From: Photobacterium malacitanum
GTDB lineage: Bacteria; Pseudomonadota; Gammaproteobacteria; Enterobacterales; Vibrionaceae
Reading direction: 5' to 3'
Assembly (NCBI RefSeq): GCF_900185615.1
Contig: NZ_FYAK01000001.1
Span: 963,701 to 1,027,700, forward strand
DNA: 64,000 nt
Position numbers and translations under genes: made by a program. The notes below the pieces were generated by a model. It was not told where the DNA came from. It searched no databases and worked only from the letters and a program-made list of their open reading frames with translations. Every line of letters begins with the position of its first letter. Position 1 is the stretch's first letter. Positions 57,825 through 64,000 of the stretch are shown here, in pieces.

Positions 57825-58010
57825 ATGAATGTTTTACTTTCTGGATTAATTGGTTACGCGATAAAAGAAGTGGTGGTGCCGCTGATTACTGACAGTAACG
57901 ATGATCAGCAACAATCAAAACAAGTGTCTGATAAGGAAGTCGAAGGGGCATTATTTGAGAGTAACGATCTGATTAAAATGGTCTCAAGCTTAGTTGATAT
58001 TGTGGTATAA
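57825..58010 (+). CDS. Small protein of unknown function within the flagellar locus
   Basis: 61 residues on the plus strand, opposite to all surrounding flagellar genes, between flgK and flgJ. AAAGGA lies 8 nt before the ATG and a FliA-type promoter about 50 nt before it, so the reading frame has its own expression signals. The N-terminal 20 residues are hydrophobic (LLSGLIGYAIKEVVVPLI), the middle acidic and Gln-rich, the end hydrophobic. It does not overlap any other gene. I do not recognise a family. Late, FliA-dependent expression with flagellar genes is inferred. Confidence 0.6.
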   Translation: MNVLLSGLIGYAIKEVVVPLITDSNDDQQQSKQVSDKEVEGALFESNDLIKMVSSLVDIVV

Positions 58011-58096
58011 GATTGTTGTTGCTTTCATTGTTCACAACTCCCTCGATACACCAGCTTTTTAGTTACTTTATTCTTTGATCGCCCTGATCATCCTGA

Positions 58097-59095
58097 TCAC
58101 AATAAGCTCTGCACTTTTTTCATTACCGCTAACACTTTGTTGCTGTAATTAGGATCAGTGGCGTAGCCTGCTTGATGAATTTCACGAATAAATTGTTGCG
58201 GCTGAGTGCTGTGCGTCAGTGCTTTTGAATAGCGCGGATTATGCTGTAAGAAATTAACAAAATCATCAAAACTGTGCTGATAAGAATCATAAGCACGAAA
58301 TGCGGCTTGTTCTTGAACGGCAATACCATCATGAAATTCTAATGTTTTAGTGGCAACCTTTTGCCCCTGCCAGCGTGGATCGGCTTTAATATTAAATAAA
58401 TTATTGCTTGAACCAAGCGCATTATTGATCACTTTTTTACCCCAGCCAGTTTCTAATGCTGCTTGAGCAATTAATAACGCAGGATCGGTACCTAATGCAC
58501 GTGCCGCTTGCTGCGCATAAGGTTTCATGTGATCAACAAATTCCGCTGCCGAGGCAAAACTTGTCGGTTTAGCGACCGCAGCAGGCAGCGCTTCAACCGG
58601 ATTAACCGCGCTTGATTTTACCGCAATAGGCGCTGGTGCTAATGGTGCTGGTGCGGCTAACGGTGATGTTGTGGCAGTCGCTGTGGCTAAAGCTAAAGCC
58701 GGCGCATCGGCATTAATTGGCCGAATCGTAAATGGCTGCGGTTGCTGCTGAGGTCGAAGTTCGGTTGTCGGCTGGTGTTGACTCAAATCTTGTTGCTCGC
58801 CACCGAGCTGTTTAACGATCATATCCGCCAGCCCTAAGCTACCAGTGGTACTAAGCTGCGAAGAGAGTTGTTCATCGTGCATTTGCTGGTAAAACTTACC
58901 GTTATTGCTACTCATTAAATCAGATTCAAAGGCGCTATTGGCTTCACGCATCGATTTAAATAACATCTGCGTAAAAATAGATTCAAACTGGGTTGCCGCT
59001 TCGCGCAAAGAGCCTTGTTTATCATTATTAATTCCTGCACGTAAGCGATCAAGATTACTTAAGTCATGAATAAAACCCGGCTCTATTTGCTTCAT
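58097..59095 (-). CDS. flgJ: Flagellar rod-capping muramidase FlgJ
   Basis: 332 residues. The N-terminal rod-binding domain (about 25-100, QFESIFTQMLFKSMREAN) is joined by an Ala/Pro-rich linker (about 105-180) to a C-terminal glucosaminidase domain with catalytic Glu215 (AALETGWGK). It opens the peptidoglycan for the growing rod. It is the last gene of flgFGHIJ. Confidence 0.96.
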   Translation of the reverse strand: MKQIEPGFIHDLSNLDRLRAGINNDKQGSLREAATQFESIFTQMLFKSMREANSAFESDLMSSNNGKFYQQMHDEQLSSQLSTTGSLGLADMIVKQLGGEQQDLSQHQPTTELRPQQQPQPFTIRPINADAPALALATATATTSPLAAPAPLAPAPIAVKSSAVNPVEALPAAVAKPTSFASAAEFVDHMKPYAQQAARALGTDPALLIAQAALETGWGKKVINNALGSSNNLFNIKADPRWQGQKVATKTLEFHDGIAVQEQAAFRAYDSYQHSFDDFVNFLQHNPRYSKALTHSTQPQQFIREIHQAGYATDPNYSNKVLAVMKKVQSLL

Positions 59096-59130
59096 TGCGG
59101 CTCCCTTTATAGTAATGATGCACTAACTGA

Positions 59131-60222
59131 TTAGATAATGATTAACTGACCTTCAATCGCACCAGCTTGCTTTAACGCTTGTAAAATCGCCATTAAATCT
59201 GATGGCGCTGCGCCGACTTGATTGACCGCTCGTACTAATTCATCCAAGGTCACTCCCGGCTCAAATTTGAACATGCGTGCATCGGATTCATTAACGGTTA
59301 TTTGTGAATTAGGCACGACCACGGTTTCACCACCAGCAAAGGCATTGGGCTGACTCACTTGCGCATTTTCTTTAATGGATACCGTCATGCCACCATGAGT
59401 AATTGCTGCTGGACGTAACTTAACATGCTGGCCGATAACAATAGTGCCAGTGCGTGAGTTAACAATGATTTTTGCCGAGCCTTCAGCGGGATCAAACTCT
59501 AAATTTTCAACCGTTGATAAAAAAGCCACTCGCTGACTAACATCACGCGGCGCACGGACACGAATCGAGGTTGCATCCACAGCTGATGCCATTTGTGGAC
59601 CTAAAAACTGATTAATCGCATCAGACATTCGTTGCGCGGTAGTAAAATCAGATTCGTACAAGTTAAAGGTTAAATAATCGCCACGCCCAAACGGGTTTGA
59701 TACTTCTTGTTCAACCATCGCACCATTGGTGATTCGCCCCACTGTTGGAGTATTACCCACCACTTTAGAGCCATCAGCACCTTCAGCACTAAAGCCTCCG
59801 ACCACTAAACTGCCTTGAGCAATCGCATACACTTTACCGTCAAGACCTTTAAGAAACGTTTGTAATAATGTGCCGCCACGTAAACTTTTGGCAGAGCCAA
59901 TCGAAGACACAGTAATATCAATCGTCTGACCTTGCTTGGTAAACGCAGGCAAAGTCGCATTCACCGCAACGGCGGCGACATTTTTGGTTTTCGGTTTAGT
60001 GCCAACAGGCAATTGAATACCAAAGTTTTGCAACATCGCATTAAAAGTTTGCTCGGTAAACGGGGTGGTTTCACCTGTGCCGGGTAAGCCGACCACTAAT
60101 CCATAACCGACTAATTGGTTACTACGCACGCCTGCAACGGCGGCGACATCTTTGATCCGTGCTGCTTGCACAGTGGTGGTAAATAAAGCCAAGGCTAGCA
60201 TACATATTGACGAAATTTTCAA
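59131..60222 (-). CDS. flgI: Flagellar P-ring protein FlgI
   Basis: 363 residues from a TTG start with GGAG 7 nt upstream. A signal peptide ends near VQA-ARIKD (residue 20). The P-ring signatures [16 protein letters not shown] and [24 protein letters not shown] are present. The ring forms the periplasmic bushing of the rod. It lies 30 nt after flgH. Confidence 0.97.
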   Translation of the reverse strand: MKISSICMLALALFTTTVQAARIKDVAAVAGVRSNQLVGYGLVVGLPGTGETTPFTEQTFNAMLQNFGIQLPVGTKPKTKNVAAVAVNATLPAFTKQGQTIDITVSSIGSAKSLRGGTLLQTFLKGLDGKVYAIAQGSLVVGGFSAEGADGSKVVGNTPTVGRITNGAMVEQEVSNPFGRGDYLTFNLYESDFTTAQRMSDAINQFLGPQMASAVDATSIRVRAPRDVSQRVAFLSTVENLEFDPAEGSAKIIVNSRTGTIVIGQHVKLRPAAITHGGMTVSIKENAQVSQPNAFAGGETVVVPNSQITVNESDARMFKFEPGVTLDELVRAVNQVGAAPSDLMAILQALKQAGAIEGQLIII

Positions 60223-60252
60223 GCGATTCTCCGCTGCGAATTAAGGTGAGGC

Positions 60253-61044
60253 TTAGAAAGCGACATTAAAAAAGCGTGACAGCCAATTTTGCTGCTGAAT
60301 GTCTTGTCTATCACCAGTGCCTGAATATTGAATCCGTGCATTAGAAATACGGGTCGAGGCGATAGTATTATCTTGATCTATGTCATCGGGACGAATATTG
60401 CCGCTAACACGAATATATTCTTCACCAGTATTGAGCATTAGCCACTTTTCACCCCGAATCACCAAGTTTCCATTACTGAGCACATCGACCACTTCAACCG
60501 AGATCGAGCCTTTAATACTGTTACTTTGATCGGCAGAGGTTGAACCGGCAAAAGAGTTATTATTCGCCATCTCATAAGACAAAGTGTAATCATGCAAAGT
60601 GACAGGCTTACCACCAAGATCAATCGGCTTCATATTAAGATCGGTTTTTTTATCGAGATCAGAGCTGGCGCTTTTCTTAGCCGCGGTTTTCTCTTCCAGC
60701 AAAATTGTCACAATATCACCAATTCCACGCGGCTTAGTGTCATCATATAAATCTTGCGCCTGAGCTTGATTAAATAACGATCCGGTTGCAGTAGCATAGT
60801 GCTCTGGTTTAGGTTGTGGTCGTACTGGGTTCCACGCCGGATCGTTCATTTGTGCATCTTCACGGCCACGCAAGCGCTCAATCAAGCTTTTTGACTGCGG
60901 TTGCTTACCTTCAACAGCATCAACATTGGTGGTGGCTTTTTCGATATCACTGCCAACCGTATCAGGGGTCGACATACAACCACTTAATCCACAAATCAGC
61001 GCAATAATGCTCCAACGCCAATAACGATTTTGGTGTGTTTTCAC
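60253..61044 (-). CDS. flgH: Flagellar L-ring lipoprotein FlgH
   Basis: 263 residues from a GTG start. The lipoprotein signal ends in LSGC with Cys23 as the acylation site. The mature protein has the family segments SLFNQAQAQDLYDDTKPRGIGDIVTI and GNLVIRGEKWLMLNTGEEYIRVSG. It forms the outer-membrane L ring. It lies 22 nt after flgG. Confidence 0.96.
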   Translation of the reverse strand: MKTHQNRYWRWSIIALICGLSGCMSTPDTVGSDIEKATTNVDAVEGKQPQSKSLIERLRGREDAQMNDPAWNPVRPQPKPEHYATATGSLFNQAQAQDLYDDTKPRGIGDIVTILLEEKTAAKKSASSDLDKKTDLNMKPIDLGGKPVTLHDYTLSYEMANNNSFAGSTSADQSNSIKGSISVEVVDVLSNGNLVIRGEKWLMLNTGEEYIRVSGNIRPDDIDQDNTIASTRISNARIQYSGTGDRQDIQQQNWLSRFFNVAF

Positions 61045-61066
61045 CGCAAGTTCCTTACCAATCGAG

Positions 61067-61855
61067 TTATAATTGCTGATTAACGTAACTTAGCATTTGG
61101 TCAACAGTTGAGATCACTTTTGAGTTCATTTCATAAACCCGTTGTGCTTCAATCATGTTCACTAACTCTTCGGTCACATTAACATTGGAGGTTTCAAGCA
61201 TCGATTGACGAATAGAACCAAAACCTTCTAAACCCGGCGTGCCTTCTTGGGGATCGCCACTCGCCCCCGTTGGTAAGAATAAGTTTTGCCCGATCGGCTC
61301 CATACCCGCGGGATTAATAAAATCAGCGGTGGTTATTTGCCCCAGAACTTCGTTTTCCTGTTGATCTCGAATACGTGCTGAGACTTCACCATCAGTACCA
61401 ACAGTAATACCTACTGCATTATCAGGTACCACAATTTCAGGCTGCACTGGGTAGCCACTGCCACTGGTGACTAAAATACCTTGATCATTAATGGTAAATT
61501 GACCATTACGGGTATAACCAATATTGCCATCAGGCAGTAATACTTGGAAAAAACCGTCGCCTTCGATCATCATATCCATAGCATTATTGGTGGTTTGAGT
61601 ATTACCTTGAGTAAATACTTTTTGGGTTGCGACTACTTTTGAGCCCGCACCCAACATTAAGCCGCTTGGCAGAGTGGTATCTTGAGTTGATTTACCGCCA
61701 GGCTGATTAATGTTTTGGTAGAATAAATCTTCAAAAACCGCGCGACTTTTCTTAAAACCAACCGTTGAGGCGTTAGCTAAGTTATTTGAAATGGTTGAGA
61801 TATTGGTTTGTTGGGCATCTAAACCCGTTTTACTGACCCATAATGCTGGATGCAT
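61067..61855 (-). CDS. flgG: Flagellar distal rod protein FlgG
   Basis: 262 residues. The N-terminal rod motif TNISTISNNLANASTVGFKKSRAVFEDLFYQ and the C-terminal LVNMIEAQRVYEMNSKVISTVDQML are characteristic. FlgG builds the distal rod. It lies 19 nt after flgF. Confidence 0.97.
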   Translation of the reverse strand: MHPALWVSKTGLDAQQTNISTISNNLANASTVGFKKSRAVFEDLFYQNINQPGGKSTQDTTLPSGLMLGAGSKVVATQKVFTQGNTQTTNNAMDMMIEGDGFFQVLLPDGNIGYTRNGQFTINDQGILVTSGSGYPVQPEIVVPDNAVGITVGTDGEVSARIRDQQENEVLGQITTADFINPAGMEPIGQNLFLPTGASGDPQEGTPGLEGFGSIRQSMLETSNVNVTEELVNMIEAQRVYEMNSKVISTVDQMLSYVNQQL

Positions 61856-61874
61856 GCTGCTCGTCCTTTAGTAA

Positions 61875-62624
61875 TTAGCTGATACGCATCAGTGAAGAAG
61901 AAGACTTATCCATTTCTTCGGCTGATTTCATTAACTTCACTTGCATTTCAAAGTGACGCTGTAAATCAATCATGCTGGTCATTTCAGCGACGGCATTAAC
62001 ATTACTGCCTTCAAGCATGCCTTTGGCTAAATTGACGCTAGCATCGGCATCTAAAGGATCACGATTACCAATCACTTTAAATAAGCCATCAGTATCTTTA
62101 AATAAACTGCGATTATCAGGCTTTACAAGTTTAATGCGATCAACCGTCACCATGGTATCTGGCGGCGCGCCTTTGGGTAATACCGCCACAGTGCCGTCTT
62201 TACTTATTTCAATTTTATTGATCGGTAGAGGAATAAAAATAGGACTGTCGTTACGTCCCAGTACCAACTGACCATTGCTGTTTTGCAGCATGCCCATTTG
62301 ATCAACTTTCAAATGCCCAGCACGAGTATAGCCTTCTTGACCATTGGCATCTTGAACAGCTAACCAGCCATCACCTTGAATAGCCACATCAAGATCACGC
62401 CCAGTATTGATCACTGAACCTTGCGCAAAATCATTACCAGTACGCTCAGCCATGGTAAACACGCGGCTTGGTACGCCTTCACCAAACACCTGCATACTAC
62501 GTGCTTGTTGTAAGTCAGCCCGAAAGCCCGTTGTACTGACGTTAGCAAGGTTATTGGCATGGACTCGCATACCTTGCATATCTTGTTTTGCCCCGCTCAT
62601 GGCGAGAAACAGCGCCCGATCCAT
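61875..62624 (-). CDS. flgF: Flagellar proximal rod protein FlgF
   Basis: 249 residues from the ATG at 62624 (MDRALFLAMSGAKQDM). A longer frame begins upstream of the sigma-54 promoter and is rejected. GAGGAG precedes the start. The rod motif VHANNLANVSTTGFRADL is present. FlgF is part of the proximal rod. It is the first gene after the terminator and promoter that separate flgE from flgF. Confidence 0.96.
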   Translation of the reverse strand: MDRALFLAMSGAKQDMQGMRVHANNLANVSTTGFRADLQQARSMQVFGEGVPSRVFTMAERTGNDFAQGSVINTGRDLDVAIQGDGWLAVQDANGQEGYTRAGHLKVDQMGMLQNSNGQLVLGRNDSPIFIPLPINKIEISKDGTVAVLPKGAPPDTMVTVDRIKLVKPDNRSLFKDTDGLFKVIGNRDPLDADASVNLAKGMLEGSNVNAVAEMTSMIDLQRHFEMQVKLMKSAEEMDKSSSSLMRIS

Positions 62625-62659
62625 TTTTTTGACACTCCTCTGTTCAATAGCGGATTTAA

Positions 62660-62675
62660 AGCAAAAATTACGCCA
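62660..62675 (-). promoter_or_regulatory. Predicted sigma-54 promoter of flgFGHIJ
   Basis: The minus strand reads TGGCGTAATTTTTGCT, the best sigma-54 match in the window: TGGC and TTGCT with 10 nt between GG and GC. It lies 36 nt upstream of the flgF ATG. Confidence 0.82.
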
Positions 62676-62724
62676 AGATATAAATAAAAAATAGCAACGA
62701 TCAGAAACTGAGAGCTGAACATAC

Positions 62725-62750
62725 AAAAACGCCACCGATAGCGGTGGCGT
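62725..62750 (-). terminator. Terminator between flgE and flgF
   Basis: A 9-bp perfect stem ACGCCACCG/CGGTGGCGT with a 4-nt loop is followed by four more T on the minus strand. It lies 32 nt after the flgE stop and upstream of the flgF promoter. Confidence 0.85.
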
Positions 62751-62782
62751 TGAGCAATTAATAATAATTAACGCATTTTAAA

Positions 62783-64000
62783 TTAACGAATTTGAAGAAT
62801 ATTTTGCTGAAGTTGGTTATTAACATCCAAAGCACGAGAACTGGCTTGGAAGTTACGCTGAGCACTGATCAAATCCACCAGCTCTTGAGTCATATCAATG
62901 TTTGATTGCTCTAGAGTACCGCTTTTGATAGCACCAAATGAACCTTGGGATGCATCTCCCCACACCACTTCACCTGACTCTTGGGTTGCATTCCATAGCG
63001 ATCCGCCAAGTTGTGTTAGCCCTTGTTCATTGGCAACCCGTGCCATTGCCACACGACCGACGATTAAATCTTTACCATTGGAGTAAGACGCCATGATATT
63101 GCCATCAGGATCGATATCAACTTTGGATAAATAGCCCGTTGTTGCACCATCAACATCTTGAAACTTACGTACTTCAAATGCTGAGGCGTACTGAGTCGGA
63201 TCATCATATTTCATGGTTAGTGCCTGATTAATATCAGCACCACCAACATCGATTTTGGCATCGGCAAAGCTTTCCATTGGTATCTCATTTGGAGAACCCG
63301 CCTGCAGTTGCCCATTCGCATCAAATTTCATGATGTAGCCAATATGCGGACTCACTTTTGGATCCGTCATATAAGCAGCGGGCAATGATCCTGGTTTGAC
63401 GTCCAACGCCACTTCGTCACCATTGTTATTGGTCACGGTTTGATAAACTTCCCATGTATTGGCTTGCTGCAGCGCAGGAGTCGCTGCATTAGGATCATAC
63501 TTTGCCACATAATAAGTGGTCATTTTGTATGGCTTACCCAATGAATCATAAATGGTTGATGAGGTAGAACGGCTAAATGAATCTGGATCCTTAAAATCAA
63601 ACGGCTGACTTTTAGGTTTCGTCTCACTATTAGGTAAATTAAGAGAGACTTTGATATTTTTAGAGGCCGTTGGCTGTCCAAACACATCATCAATTTTGAG
63701 TGACTTGGCCTCATAAGAAGCCACCGTATTAGTATCTTGGTTCACTGGATAACCTAATAAGAACTTACCTTCAGAGTTAACCAGTTCATTTTCATTGTTT
63801 AATTGAAACGCGCCATTACGAGTTAGATTACTGTTGGCGGCTTCATTTTTGTTATCAGCCACCGCAAAAAAACCGGCACCAGATACCCGTAAATCTAACG
63901 GGTTATTGGTATAAATACTTGAACCTTCATGGAACTGTTGTGCCACCGTTGAGGTTTGAACACCGCCACCCGTGGTGGTCTTAGAATTTGAGAAAATAGA
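62783..64000 (-). CDS. flgE: Flagellar hook protein FlgE, 5' end outside the window
   Basis: The frame is open to base 64000, so the N-terminus is missing; 405 residues are visible. NPLDLRVSGAGFFAVAD, the hook-domain segments and the C-terminal SNIDMTQELVDLISAQRNFQASSRALDVNNQLQQNIL identify FlgE. It forms the universal-joint hook. A terminator follows the gene, so it is the last cistron of an upstream flgB-E-type unit. Confidence 0.95.
   Translation of the reverse strand, partial: SIFSNSKTTTGGGVQTSTVAQQFHEGSSIYTNNPLDLRVSGAGFFAVADNKNEAANSNLTRNGAFQLNNENELVNSEGKFLLGYPVNQDTNTVASYEAKSLKIDDVFGQPTASKNIKVSLNLPNSETKPKSQPFDFKDPDSFSRSTSSTIYDSLGKPYKMTTYYVAKYDPNAATPALQQANTWEVYQTVTNNNGDEVALDVKPGSLPAAYMTDPKVSPHIGYIMKFDANGQLQAGSPNEIPMESFADAKIDVGGADINQALTMKYDDPTQYASAFEVRKFQDVDGATTGYLSKVDIDPDGNIMASYSNGKDLIVGRVAMARVANEQGLTQLGGSLWNATQESGEVVWGDASQGSFGAIKSGTLEQSNIDMTQELVDLISAQRNFQASSRALDVNNQLQQNILQIR

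Noticed and set aside
62625..62735. N-terminal extension of flgF
   Set aside because: The extension would start upstream of the sigma-54 promoter and lacks similarity; the start MDRALFLAMSG is standard.

Overview
The window is a chromosomal segment of a polar-flagellated gammaproteobacterium, most probably a member of the Vibrionaceae (Photobacterium or a close Vibrio relative). The evidence is the gene order: fadIJ, an ECF sigma/DUF3379 pair and two fadL genes; mlaA; the complete ccmABCDEFGHI cluster; then a contiguous polar flagellar and chemotaxis region with the Vibrio-type regulators FlrA, FlrB and FlrC, FlhF/FlhG, and the ParC/ParP system that positions chemotaxis arrays at the pole. 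DNA is moderately AT-rich throughout and no insertion sequence, phage, tRNA or rRNA gene was seen. The genus is an inference.

Layout. 1-1662: the C-terminal half of an M16 (pitrilysin-type) protease and a small zinc-ribbon membrane protein. 1744-10202: fatty-acid module, with fadIJ on the minus strand and the sigma/anti-sigma pair and two fadL porins on the plus strand. FadR-like sites overlap recognisable promoters of fadI and the first fadL. 10279-11091: mlaA. 11155-18386: ccm operon, nearly all genes overlapping. 18501-19683: a plus-strand pair, a FliK-like protein and a free-standing FlhB C-terminal-like protein. 19703-32062 (minus): flhA-flhF-flhG-fliA-cheY-cheZ-cheA-cheB-parC-parP-cheW-DUF2802. 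32233-39140 (minus): fliK-L-M-N-O-P-Q-R-flhB. 39273-45082 (minus): fliE-F-G-H-I-J. 45144-47566 (minus): flrB-flrC. 47891-49366 (minus): flrA. 49588-53982 (minus): flagellin, flaG, fliD, flaI (fliT-like), fliS. 54376-64000 (minus): flgE (cut by the window edge), flgF-G-H-I-J, flgK-L.

Regulation visible in the sequence. Five sites with the sigma-54 signature (GG and GC exactly 10 nt apart, with TTGC at -12) lie before flrB, flhA, fliK, flgF and flgK. This fits the FlrA/FlrC sigma-54 cascade known from Vibrio. A good FliA (sigma-28) promoter precedes an unannotated 61-residue ORF on the opposite strand between flgK and flgJ.

The least expected items are: ten perfect tandem copies of a 7-bp unit in the flagellin upstream region (a possible phase-variation tract); the sigma-28-associated small ORF; a strong minus-strand terminator with a UACG loop in the 614-bp fadI/sigma gap, suggesting a small RNA or attenuator; a perfect 15-bp inverted repeat around the fadL1/fadL2 gap; and a threefold repeated acidic motif in the CheA linker that may be a multiplied array-localisation (LID) element. 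No wholly new multi-gene system was found. Most of the window is a conventional flagellar/chemotaxis locus.
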